Below are positions 1 through 13,200 of a DNA stretch of 64,000 nt, piece after piece. Positions within the stretch are counted from its first letter, which is position 1. Every line of letters begins with the position of its first letter. The notes under the pieces are model-generated. The model ran no database searches. It was not told the DNA's origin and worked only from the letters and a program-made list of their open reading frames with translations. The stretch spans positions 20,515,808 through 20,579,807 of the forward strand of contig NC_088301.1 of NCBI RefSeq assembly GCF_032854445.1, read 5' to 3'. The translations under genes were made by a program, and so were the position numbers. Origin of the DNA: Liolophura sinensis. Taxonomy: Eukaryota; Mollusca; Polyplacophora; Chitonida; Chitonidae.

Positions 1-204
1 CCACAAGAGGCACAATATATATGCACAAGCCTATTCACTCCTTTTCGCCATGTAGTTACGTAATAATCACAAGCACACCTACATACATTCTAAGGGAACC
101 TCCTCATGGGCTTTATATATGCTAAAAAAAGAGCATATGTTATGGAGACACGGAGGCATTAATGTATAGATAATAAACTGACACATGTACTTGCATTCAA
201 TGAA

Positions 205-392
205 AATATCCAAGACGTTGGGTCACAGGAAACCCACGACCATCCGCAGGTTAGTGGAAGGTCTCCCCACGTATGGCCTGATAAGAAGCCAGCATCAGCT
301 GGACTTGAACTCACAGCAATCGCATTGGTGGGAGGCCCATGGGTCAGTGCGGAGTGCACGCGTGCTAAGCTGCTCGACCACGCACGCCCTAG
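205..392 (-). mobile_element. tRNA-derived SINE (family 1), partial
   Basis: Contains the antisense body 'cccacgaccatccgcaggtt' and 'gagctggacttgaactcaca'-like core plus a diverged tRNA-like head. The 3' tail part is missing. Confidence 0.7.
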
Positions 393-550
393 TTGTGATC
401 GTAAAGCAAAGACCTAGTTCACAAGCAAGATTTGAAGGTGATTGATAAAGGATCTTCATATGTAATTTCACAATCATGAAATCTAGAAAGTCGAGATCTG
501 GAGATATATAAAGTCCACTACAAATTTACCGTCGGTATGGTCTTTGTATT

Positions 551-556
551 TTTATT
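551..556 (-). terminator. Poly(A) signal AATAAA, Ig-domain gene
   Basis: A minus-strand AATAAA lies about 670 bp beyond the Ig-gene stop codon at 1223 and is the first canonical hexamer I find downstream. Its use is inferred. Confidence 0.5.
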
Positions 557-1222
557 CGTCTTTTTTATACTCTAATTAGTATAATAAATTGTATTCCACA
601 GTGGATTCACAATTTAAATCAGTGGACAGAAAACAACGGTAGGCCAACAGGCTGAAAAACAGTCCCAAGGCAGAGTATATTTCTTCATTTCCAAGACAGA
701 GAAGACACGCATACATACACGCTAGCATCTGAACACACCTCGGTGCAGATTAAATCAAAAGAAATTCTAATCCAACCATGAAAAATATCAACAGCTGAAA
801 TATATTACACAAGAGGAAATACTAAGTAGACACAAAAAATAAGAGGAAATTATAAGAACGATGAACGTTATCGTCATGAGGCACTGCATTGTTATCACAC
901 TGTGCTACAGGCCATGGATATGCACACAAAATACGATTCGCAGCTGACACCCACGGCGTCCAGGTTCCTGTTGTGAACGTCAAACATAGAGCTTTGTTAC
1001 TATGCACACCATTCACAGCACCATTTCGCGCAAATTGCCTCATGAACTTTCAAACTGCCTCACGAAATTTGCATCACTGAGCTATGCCTCTCAGCAAGTA
1101 TGCACACGAACTCTGTGTCACGAATTGTTGTGTCACCAACATTGTGTCACGAATAATATATCACGAACTATACGTCACGCACTATGCATCACAAGGTCAG
1201 TTCGCAGCACTTGGTAGCGTAA

Positions 1223-4200
1223 TTAGAAATAAACTGGCTCTATTCCCTGATAGCGTTCATCTTGCAGGTGACAAAATGTAGACTGAGCGCCGCTTGTTGT
1301 AGTACTCGCACTCTTAGAACTAGAGTCATCGTTGCCGCTTATAGCTATGTTATAGCTGCCACTGCGAGCCACCCCATCACCGTAATGTCCACTACGCAAG
1401 GTACTGCAATCAGACTTCCGATCCGAGTCGCTGTACAGTTTCCGCGGGGATCCCGAATCCATCTCGGACCCGCTCGCCGCCATCCGGTCCATCCCAGTCA
1501 CCGTCGTCTCACTGCTGCCTTCACAGTCCGTTTCCGACTCCGTGGGCAGTCTCCTACGAAGGTAAGTCATATCCATGTTCTGCTTGACTACGCCGATAGC
1601 CCCGCTATCCTCGAAGGCACAGTTCAATACACCATTACCATTGTGGTCCGTTTCCGCTTCATCTCCGTTCATCTGACCAGACACAGCCGTTCCCGTTTCG
1701 GTCCCATGTAAGTGGCAGGAAACTGTCATCGTGTTACCGTCAGGCCGTGTGCGTTGCCCTTTTGACTCTCTACCGGAAATGCTGTCTGTAAGCTCTATGT
1801 CATCCGCGGCCGCACTCTCGGTATCAGCACACCTGTTCTTGTAATCCACGTCTCTCAGCCCTTCTCGCCAGTCTATCCTGTCTACAATCGCCTGTAGTTG
1901 TTTCTCCCTGGCTCTGTACAGATCACCCTTGCCAGCAGTCATGGCTGGTTTCAAACTTCCTTTCGTGAAATATTTTCTCCAGCGCTGACTGCCACGATCG
2001 AAAACGACTACCAAGAAAAAAATTGGGTAGCATCACTAAAGGTTTGAAGTCAGCGCATTATACATAAAAGGCATGTTCGGGTATAATATGTTTTGTCAAA
2101 ATATGACTAACGGTACTTGAAATATTACGTGATGTAATACGTCAGGCATATTCACATGAATTCGTTATTACTGATGTATTATTTTACTGAGACATGTAAA
2201 GTACAGGATTATCTTAAAGAACAAATATCGGAAGCTGGTGATAAGAGCGGTGTGGCAGTTGAACAAAGTTTCTTTCCACAGCTACCTTAAGACTGTGTAA
2301 TGTAATGTGTGATAAAACTGATCGTTCGTGTTATTTTCTAGCAATAAGTTTCTCCTCAAAATACACCGAGGTTAAAAATGGAGTGAAACCCGACTGTACT
2401 CACGTGACCCAGTGCTTCTTGCAACAACAACCCTGCCAGGGGAAAGTTTATCGTCCTACAACAATTAATACATCCATTTGGACTATGGGCAATTATCGCA
2501 CAGAATGTAAATTTTTCCATAAAAATCAGAATCACATAATAAACATTTAAACATTACTTATAACGCTTAAGCGTGGCTGTTCCACTTTCCGATTATGTAA
2601 CAATTCTCCCACCACAATACTAGCCGTCGCCGTATGAGTAAAATATTCTTTAGTACGGCGTAAATCACCAATCAAATAAATAAATAAATGAAAGAATGCT
2701 GTCCCTTCCTTTGATGACTTTATATATCACACGACTGTTCGCAGAAGTAAATGTTAGTAATTACATAATGTGTTGTTTGGATACCCGAAACTATTGAACC
2801 CTTCACTCCGTAGGCGTTATGTATATAGACTATGAAGATGGTTTACCAGTTGGCTTCATATACGTTCCAGTAATGGGTAGACAGGGCACAAAGCTATGAA
2901 GACTATGAGGATGGCTTACCCGTTTGGCTCTGTATACTCTCCAGTATACAAGGAACAGAGCGATGAAGACAATAATCAAGAGTAAGCAGATGGGAATAGC
3001 TATGTAAGCACCAATCCCTGCTGTCTGTACCTCGCCATCGGGAAGCGCAGAAGAAGAACCTTGGTCACAAAATGAACAATACTGGTGATTTATCTGGTTC
3101 TCATCAAACATTTGAATTATACGCTGTCAGTCAATCCGGTGAAAGAAAATAAAACTGGTGAAGGTGCGCATGAAACCATAAAGTTTGCTGAATATATGTA
3201 TACGGTATGTCTCCTGATGTTAAGAAGAAATTGCGTTATTTGATCTGACCACCCCAACTCACCGTCTGATGGTTTCTCCAAATTGTCTTTAGTAAGAAGG
3301 CTTTATAACACTTCGTCCGCCAAAATATTTATTAGAAAATTCAGGCGAAGTTTACACAGACATAAGAATATTTTTTAAATAACATAAGAAAATATTGTTT
3401 AAATGCTCATGTCTTTTGTTTGTTATCTCACCAAGAATGGGGTCACGTTAATATACGCCTTACTTACGGTGGCCTATTGTGTTAAATAAAGTGTAAAAAA
3501 AACGACAGAAGAATAATTTGTGAATAATTTTTTATTATTTTTATTTATTTTTTTTTGTGGTTGGTGTTTTACGCCGTACTCAAGAATATTTCACTAATAC
3601 CACGGCGGCCAGCATTATGGTGGAAGGAAACCGGGCAGAGCTCGTGGAAACCCAAGACCATCCGCAGGTTGCTGGGTGACCGTCTCACATGCGGCCTGAG
3701 AGTAATCAAGCATGAGCTAGACTTGAACTCACAACAACCGCATTGGTCAGAGGCTCCTGGGTCATTACGCTGCGCGCTGAATAACAGAACCAAATTGGGG
3801 GGGGGGGGGGGCTGCACCCACTTTGGGCGGATAATTTTATAATTCTAACAAACTTGCGGAGGTTGTGGGTTTTCTCCGGCGCTCTATCTGGTTTCCTCCC
3901 ACCAGTATGCTGGCCGCCGCGGTAGGAGTGAAAATTTTTTGAGTATGATGTAAAACACCAACCAATAAACAAATAAATAAAGAAAGATGTAAAAAAAAAG
4001 AAAGGAAAAGAATGTTGAACCTGACAGGGTCCGGGCGGTCAAAATAGAAGAACAGTTCTCGTTGGATGGATATTTTTCGTTTCTGGAACACACACGTAGA
4101 TTATATGATGTGTTTGGCAGCAGGCCTGTAACGAGAAACTGTGGTGTGTCCCAGATCTGGGCGAGCTGAAAATGGCGATGAGGTTGACTTTGGTACAGGA

Positions 4201-7200
4201 TGAACGTCTGAGGATAGCCGCCATCAAATCCAGGGCGGCACGTAAGAATGAGAGAGCCGTTGGTGACGTCACGGACGGAGCAATTGGTTGGGGCTTCCGA
4301 GGGACCTAGTCAGAGAAGGAAAGGGCAACTGCAAGAGTGTAGTTAAAATGCAGTACCCAGTATAAAACTACCACTCTCCACTGTCGTGATATTGAATTAA
4401 TACATGGATATGTCGCAATAGTTATTCTTTGCTGTGTGCTGTCACAACTTCGACGTTTTTATGGCATGTGTATATTTGGGGTTTCCTATATGGTTGTATA
4501 AATACCTCTGAAACCAGGCACTTTTCCTGACCTAAATACAGTCTTTCTGTAAACACAGTTAACTGGTTCTAACTTGAATCGGTCAGAGAGAGGAAACGAT
4601 AGACCTATTATTATTCTCAGTAAATAATCTGTTAAATTTAGCAGACAAACTGTAGTCTACGTGATGCTAGAATGTATTCGGTTATTTCAGCAAATAACTC
4701 TCTTAAAATTAGCAAATATATTATATCAATTCAAGAAGACTGCATTGTATTTACAAAATATTATGTTATAAATGACACCGTACTACGTTATAATAACAGA
4801 ATATACTCTAGCACCTATCATACTACAGACTTTGTTAAAGTTTACAGGTAATATTTTTGAGTGCTTAATTCAACATACTTAATATAAATATAGAAAAATA
4901 AACGCAAGTTTTCATTAAAAATAAGTTCAAAAATCCGACATACAGTATCCATAAATTTCAATTCATTTTTTCAGAAGAAACCGTATAGAAAATTGAAGGG
5001 GGACACCGTGAATAGTTATCTGGTTGACTGATGTTTCGTCAATCATATTCGACAGCTGCATTTATCTTGTATTTATTTATTTGATTGTTGTTTAACGCCA
5101 TCTCGAAGAGTTTTTTTTTTCACTTAGTGGAGAAAACTACAGACCTTTGGCAAGCTAATGACGAACTTTCCCACGTGTGACGAACAGATATGTACACCGT
5201 ATTTGTGGAAGGCAAGTGTTCTTAAACAAACATTAGGCTGCGAAAAGGGGCAAGACCATTGCCGACCTTTTATTGTCTGTGTGGTCTCGCGAGGAGAAAC
5301 AGCGGGGGGTGCACAGATCGAACCAACACGTCGTGTATTCTTGCGATTGAAAAACAAACGCCTCTAACCACTTTACCGCGACCCGTTCCTTACATATGTA
5401 TCATGCATGAGCAAAAAGGTATGGAACTTACCAGGAGGTACAATGTGAATATAGCAACTCTCCAGCATGGCCCCAATACTGTTGGATGCGTTGCAAATAA
5501 CAGATCTGTAATCTTCCTTGCGACTGTGTGCATGTGAAAGAACAAAGCGAAAGCATTACGTGTTTACATTCCAATAGCATTGAGCGAAACAGATAGACTG
5601 AATGCAATGGTTTGACAGGTTTATTCTTTGATCATATCATTGGTTTCAAACGATGGGATTTTGCGTTGTAAAGAATTTTGTTTTTCTTTGTTCTTTTTTC
5701 ATCCACGAAATGCTTCTTGAAAGGACAGCAACAACCCTTTTTTGACAGAGTTGCGAAAGGCATTAGTTGTAGTAATACTGGGAAACATGGCGATTAGTAG
5801 CCGGCTCGGACGTTGACACTGCGAAAAAAGTGGCCTGCTCTATTCACAGCAGCATTTTCTGACCCACCAGTTTTGGTGGCCTGAATTAGAACAGCCCGGT
5901 TTGGTCAACCGTTTTCACCCGAGCAAACGCAAAACGACTATTGCCAGCTCAGATTCTTTACTTATTTCCGATGTGACAGGTGCAAGTTTGTGCAAACACC
6001 CCTCGCCCTCCCGCTTTTGGGCAAATCAAACATTAGAACTACTGATGGACGTGTACATGCTAACAGCCATAAACTGGTGATAAGGGAGCTGGGGCCTCCG
6101 TGGCCGAGAGAGTTAGCAAGCCAGCGCGGCGCAATGACTCAAAAGCCTGTCACCAATGCGGTCGCTGTGAGTTTAAGTCCAACTCATGTTGGCTTCCCTC
6201 TGCGGGCGGGCGTGCGTGAGAAGGCCTGCAACCTGCGGACGGTCGTGGCCAGTTTCTGCCCGGTTTCCTCCCACCATAATGCCGACCGTCGTCGTATACG
6301 TGAAATAATCTTTAGTGCGGCGCAAAACACCAATCAAATAAATAAATGAACGAAGCTGGCACCAAACCGGCCCTTTTTCAGTCTGGGAAGTCTACACTAT
6401 TGAACCCAAAAAACTGATTTTTTTTATTTCGTTTCTGAGACATATTCCATAACCTTTGATAACCTTTCTGTTTTATGCAGGATGGGAAATCTTAAGAAAA
6501 GGTGATGAACTTACTGAAACTGTAGTTTATGGGCATTTTTACGTCCCCCCCCCACCACCTCCACCCACCCCCAAAAAGTTGAGAAAATCTTTTGTGCTTT
6601 CATATTTTATTCGTTATATTTAACACATTCTAAACTGCATTTTCAGAAATGAAAAAGTCACTTCATGTATCCTTCAAGCAATGAATAACAAGCTATGAAA
6701 AAATACATATATACAATGCTAATAAGCACACAGTGAAATTGACGGTTGTATGAGTAACAAAGTGAATGAGCCAGAGACAATTAAAAATCATGTCCCTCAC
6801 AACTATATCAACATGTTGGAATCTGATGAATGTGGCAATAATTATTTACTTAGCAAGAACTATTACGAAATTAGGTCCGAACAATTGTTGCTTAATTGTT
6901 GATTCGTGATTTTGCTGTTGTATACCACGTTAATAACTGGGCGAGCCGTAATATTGGAATGATTAAACCCTGTCTGAAAGGTTATGCTAATACAATCAGG
7001 TCAAACATGCAGTATGATAACCACAGATTATTAGAAGTCTCGCTTGTCTGATTGGGAATGTAATTTAACAAGCATTTTTGCTGTCCCCATGCAATCCGTA
7101 CTGGATATGACTTTTCATGTTTCCTTTTACATACGCTAAATTATATCACCCAAGAGAAATAATCACCCAAATAAACCGGCAGTGGAAAACACGCTCAAAT

Positions 7201-10200
7201 ACAAAATGGTGATGGATTCGTCACAGATTTTATAAACACAACGGGCCTTTACATTTAGGTACACAACTCCTGCCAAAATTAATGGTAGGAAATGGGTGAC
7301 TTAACGACAACAAATATTCATCTTGACTAAATAATCCACACACTATTTCCCCTGCGTGGAAAGGACAGATACTCATTTTTATTTATTTAGTTATTTATAT
7401 TTTATCTATGCTTATTATTTATAAGTATTTCTCAAGAACTTACTAATACGTCCTGATTATTAGCCAATAAGCATGTTTAATTTCATCCTAACGATGTGGT
7501 ACCATTTCCAAATGGCGTCTCGATCCCGTGACGGATTAACCATTGCCCTCTTGTAAAACTGGAGTCCTGCCTTTCTGTTTGCCCACATATCATCATCGCA
7601 AAAGCATAAATTAACACTAGATTACACGGCTTTGCTCCGAATTACGGTAAAAGCAGGAAAGGTTCTTAGCTAGATTTAAAAACTGAATTTTCTATTGTAC
7701 ATTTCAAAACTTAAAAGGGGGCCCAGCGGCCGGGGTGATTAGCGTACCAGCGTAGCGCGATGACTAAGGGAACTCTCACCAATGCGGTCGCCTTGGGTTC
7801 AAGTGTGTATGCGGGAAGGCCTGTCAGCAACCTGTGGATGATTATGGTTCCGCCTTCCCATCCTCCTCCCCCCCCCGGGGGGGGGGGGGGGGTCTCGCTA
7901 TTAACTCGCCATGTAACAGTCTATTATATTGATGATCGATAGCAAGATGCCACGTGCAACACAGAAAGAGTCTTTGTGATGAAGCAATATTATTTTTGGA
8001 CTTAACAAAATACATCCTAAATCCTACCACCTGGAATGTCTTATAATCATGGCTTACCCTTCGCCTTACCTGATAGAGACGTTCTGATAGCTGACAGCGT
8101 GGTACGGGTCTGAATGCTCCACTACCCCCCGGGTTATTGACACAGACACCCGACCGTCAATACTAGGGTTAATCCAGCGAAATGTCACATCGTTAGGAAA
8201 AGCTCCGACCACACACCGTATCTTAGCACTATAGCCCGTGGGTACGGCGTACTTTGTTCTATGATTTACAGAACAATATGGTCTGTCTGCAAGACACAAG
8301 TAAACGGTGGTGTGAGGTTAAGGTTTATTTGATCATATTAACCATGGTTTCTAACATCACAGTTTTCTACCATTGCAAGACTGGATTCGAACTCCGAACT
8401 CAACTGACACAAAGCCCATATAGTGTCACTTCTGTTCGTTTGTCCCATTCATATGTCTTACATTGCATAGCCTGAGAGGTGTAAATGTGGAAAACGAGTT
8501 ATTCTTTGAGTGCAGTTCGACGATTTAAAGATGGTAATTCCTGCTTCATGTTTCTTTTTCCAGGGCTTGTCTTATGTGCTTGGCGTAACATTTATGGCAA
8601 CATATATAGTGACTAGTGTCAGAATTGACATCAGTATAAAAGTTTCTACCTACAGTAAAGTCATTCGTACATAGCGTTATCAATTGATACTTACATTACA
8701 CAACCAGTGTTATCAATTGATATTTACAATGCAGAACAAGTGTTGTCAATTGATACTTACAATGAGCAGCCAGCGTTATCAATTGATACTTACATTACAC
8801 AACCAGTGTTATCAATTGATATTTACAATGCAGAACAAGTGTTGTCAATTGATACTTACAATGAGCAGCCAGCGTTATCAATTGATACTTACATTACACA
8901 ACCAGTGTTATCAAATGATATTTACAGTGCACCACCAGCATTATCAGTTGATACTTACAATGCACAACCAGTGTTATCGACTCGCTCTCTGCGAAGCCCA
9001 AGTGGTTAGACACGTGACATCTGTATGTCCCAGAGTCATGCCTGGATAAAAAAAAAAAAGCAACGACGTTTAAAATGTTTTACTTTATCAAAACTCTATG
9101 TTAGGCTTTGGGAACAATCATGAGTTGTTCTACCATTAGAACGAGATGTTTGAATGATAAACGTTTCTCAGGCATACCGGAAATTACACTGAGATTCCAG
9201 TACCTCAGATTTTAAGGTACCGCTAGGCTTGTGCTGTCCCAGTTGCCATCTGAATCAAGATGGCCGCCAAATGAGGATGACAAGATTTGAGGAGCAGCTA
9301 AGCGCAAGGCCATGCACTTCACACATGGAAATACAAAGTTCCTGGTGGCTTGATACATTGTATAGGCAAATTCGACAACCATATGATGCTCATAATGGCT
9401 TCTTATAAAGGCAAATTTGATAACCATGTGGACGAGAAATCGTCGTTTTGCCTATAGACGAAATCACCACCAAACTTTCCCTTTCAGATTATCAGACTGA
9501 TGCCGTGAAAGATGAAACTAAGGCAGCGTTAGATGGCAGAAAATAGGCCGTAACATAGCATAAGCTGGACTTCACATCGTCAGTTGGTACTAACATAGTG
9601 CCCTTGAGGACTAACACCCACCCTACCCCCTTCCTCCCTACCCATCAAACCCATGCACCTTCAGTTATCTTTGGCAAACACCCGTCGTCTGAATGGTTCC
9701 AGACATAGACGTAACATTCAACCGGACTATAGCGTTGAGAATCGGAACACTTGTGCCACAGACATTTGATATGAAAACTAAAAATAATAAATAATTATGT
9801 TTTACAACTCCACGGGCCGCACATACGTCTGCCGAACGTGCTCTGCTCGGTTTCCTACATAATGCTGGCCGCCGTCGTATAAATGAGATATTCTTGAGTA
9901 CGGCATAAAACACCAATCAAAAGAATAAATAAATAAATGCAGGCCCACGGTTCTGGGACTAATAATAGATTCGTTCCTTGGAATTCTCCATACGAAGACT
10001 TTCACCTTACCTGTTTACATCTCGTATGAGTAGATAAGGGTTGCTGGCGTTTCCGACAGTATATCGACCACCTGACGTCACAGTGTCACCCTTCAACCAT
10101 TTAATCTCGCTGGCTTCAGGTAGGGGGCGCGACGAGACGACACAGTTCAACACAGCGTCTTCACCTTCGTTGACTACGTCAAGGGTAAAGTTTAACTTCA

Positions 10201-13200
10201 CCGTGGGGGCGTCTGAAACATTTTCATATATAAGCTTGTTAACTATATTAGACCTGTTCTATCGTAGGCTGTGTTAGATACAAGTTTTTTTTTCAAGGTT
10301 TGCTACACAGGGCGGAGCAGTCACTGCTCAGGGACTAGACCTCATTCTAAGGAACTAAATAAGTTCTTAAGTTTTACTCTCCGTGCTGTAGTACTTCGAA
10401 CATTTGAGTACGGCGTAAAACACCAATCAAATAATTACATAAATAAGTCATTTTTTTGTACTGCATATAGCATATGCAGTATTCAAATAAGTTTTCCCGG
10501 GCCCCATTTTAACATTACTTGTATGACTTACAGTTAATCCTGAGAGTAATGCTTGAGGCGGGTGCTGGGAGCTCGGAGTGTTGTACCGCCGTGTTTGTGG
10601 CCGAACATGTCACCGTAGCGTCCTCGTCCCTGAATGGTGTAGTCATCATCAAAGTACTGGTCGACACGAAAGTCCCGTTGGCGCTGATTTCAGGTAAGGA
10701 ATTAATGCTCTCGATTTTCTGCCCATTCAGTGACCAGCTTATGTCGGCCGCTGGGCGTGCCCCTCGTGCTGTACATAGAAGGCTGGACGGCGTGCCGGGA
10801 TCGTAGGAGGGTGCCAGGCCGGAGATGACAGGGGCCAAGGGCAGTACTAAAGGAAAGCAAACGAAAGTGAAAGTAGCAGAAAGAAGACTTCTCAGCAAAA
10901 GCAGGGCAAAGAATAATTTCTTAAGCACATCATCGGTACATGGTTCTTTGTTATGGGAATATCCAGAAACGAAAGTACAAGTAGCTTAGCTGCCAAATCC
11001 ACTGATTTATTATATAATATAAATCAGTCCACATTATTAAAACGTCTTTGTTATCAGGCTGGAGTATTAAAGTTGAAGAAATGTTTATTAGCCAAAGAAG
11101 AGCCCTTATATTGTAAAACAATTGCACTGCGACTTTTTGATGCATCAGAACAGCAGCTTTCTCAAATCTAATTCCAGGCCATGTTTTTGCTCTTATTATT
11201 TATATTATACAAATACACGTAGTTATATTCTAAATCCACATGTGATTCCCGGAAAAAACAAATGTATTCATAATCACCTTAGTTAGAATAAGGGCGGGTG
11301 TAAAGTCTTAGCTATAACGATTGTCTCCTGTGGTATGAAGCCACTTTCACAAAACTTCGTATGTCTTATTTGTCGTAACTTTTTTTCGAAAAAGACGTCG
11401 TCAGTGTTATACCCCATCATTTTAGGAGAAAAGTTATTAAAAATGTTTAAGTTTAAGATTTACGCAGGTTTGTGAAAGTGGTCACCTTCTTGTAAATTCA
11501 GTGAAATGTAGCGAAATGCAAATGGCTGCAGCGTATTATATCTATGTGACGTCAGAATGATGTTTCATTTTCAAATTGCACCATTTATAATTTCTGCGTT
11601 TTTCATTTTGTATGTCGTTTCTGGCAGGCCTCACTCTCTTATTTCTTCCCCTTTGTCCTGAAATACATTTCTGTTGGTTACTTTTTTCCGTATGATATAC
11701 GCCATTAAATTATAGCGTCTGTCTCTTTTGCTATGTGTTGTTACAGTAAGAAATGCCCATGTAATCAAGCACCAATCAGACTTATCCATCAATGGGAAAT
11801 GTCTAATGCAATAGTTACAAAGAAACTGTAATTTGTTGAAAGTGTTTGTAAGGGGGTGATCTTACAGAAAACATCCAGCGTAACGTTAAACTGGATGGTG
11901 TAGAAATACGAAATTGCGGCTTGACAAATAAACACAGCTTTGTACGCTTTTCGCGTCACATTGACCCTGAGAGTGTTCACACGACTTCCGGTTTTGTTCT
12001 GAAAATACCAGTCCTGATTGGTTCCCGCAAACTCGGTGAAGTTGCCGCCGTAATCTGTGGAAAGGGATATACAGATAGTCTAATTAATACCATTAATACA
12101 CGACATGACATACCTAGTCTACATCAAACGATATTTGGCAAGGATGACGCGATACAGTACGAGGCATCAGCCGAGATACATGTTCGGTATCGAATAATCC
12201 TACAGAAAAACATCGCCTAACGTCCATAGCGCCTACCTCAAATTCGCTTGGCTTTCTAAGCCGATAAAAAAAGTGAGATTAGCACATATATAAAAAAAAT
12301 GCCCTGACTGAAAGTTGCAGATGAAACAAATTACTCTATACACCGCACACTCGACAATGAAAGAAATTTAGGCAGTGACATTGTATGTACGAGATTTAAA
12401 TAGTTTTTAAATATTTATGTTGGGGGCCTCCGTGGCTCAGTTGTTTAGCGCGCTAGCGCAGCATAATGACCCAGATGCCCCTCACCAATGCGGTCGTTTT
12501 GAGTTCAAGCTCAAGCTGGCTTCCTCTCTGGCCGTAAGTGTGAAGGTCTATCAGCAACCTGCGGATGGTCGTGAGTTTCCACCCGCTCTGCCCTGTTTCC
12601 TTCCGCCATAATGCAGGCCGCCGTATAAGTGAAATATTACGGCGTAATACACCAATCGGCGTAAATATTTATTTATTTATTTATTTATTATTTATTGATT
12701 AACGCCTCAAAGGCTCAGGTTTTCGGGTAGAAGAAAGCGGAGTGCCAATTATCACACTGCTGGTCGGAAAGTAATCTCTACCGAACTGCATGCAAGACCA
12801 AACAGTGAGAGCATTACAGGGCCCAGTTTCACAAAAATGTCGTACATGTGCGATTATCGCATGTACAGGACAATGATACGGTAATAGTGACATACATAAT
12901 ATCGTACGACGAATGTACGATAAAAAAATGTTGTACGCCGCATTGTGAAACTGGGTCCTGACCTTTAATTTCCACCAAATTCCCTAGGAAAGTAAAAACA
13001 CAGGAATCTATGATATGTTTATTGAATAAAAATAAACATTAAGAGAAACGTGTATGGTCCTGGCCCCAGGAATTAAGTCAGACTTAGTAATACCTTGTGG
13101 TACTATTCCTAATCTTTAGAAGTTAAACCATTTATTCTAGGGTTATCATGAAAGTCCAAGCTAGACAACCTTTTGTTTACAGATAATTCGTAACTTACGT

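Noticed and set aside
9665-9770. A possible alternative exon completing Ig domain 4
   Set aside because: It fits the phase but lacks the D-x-G-x-Y-x-C motif; exon 9041-8959 supplies that motif with correct phase and better splice sites.
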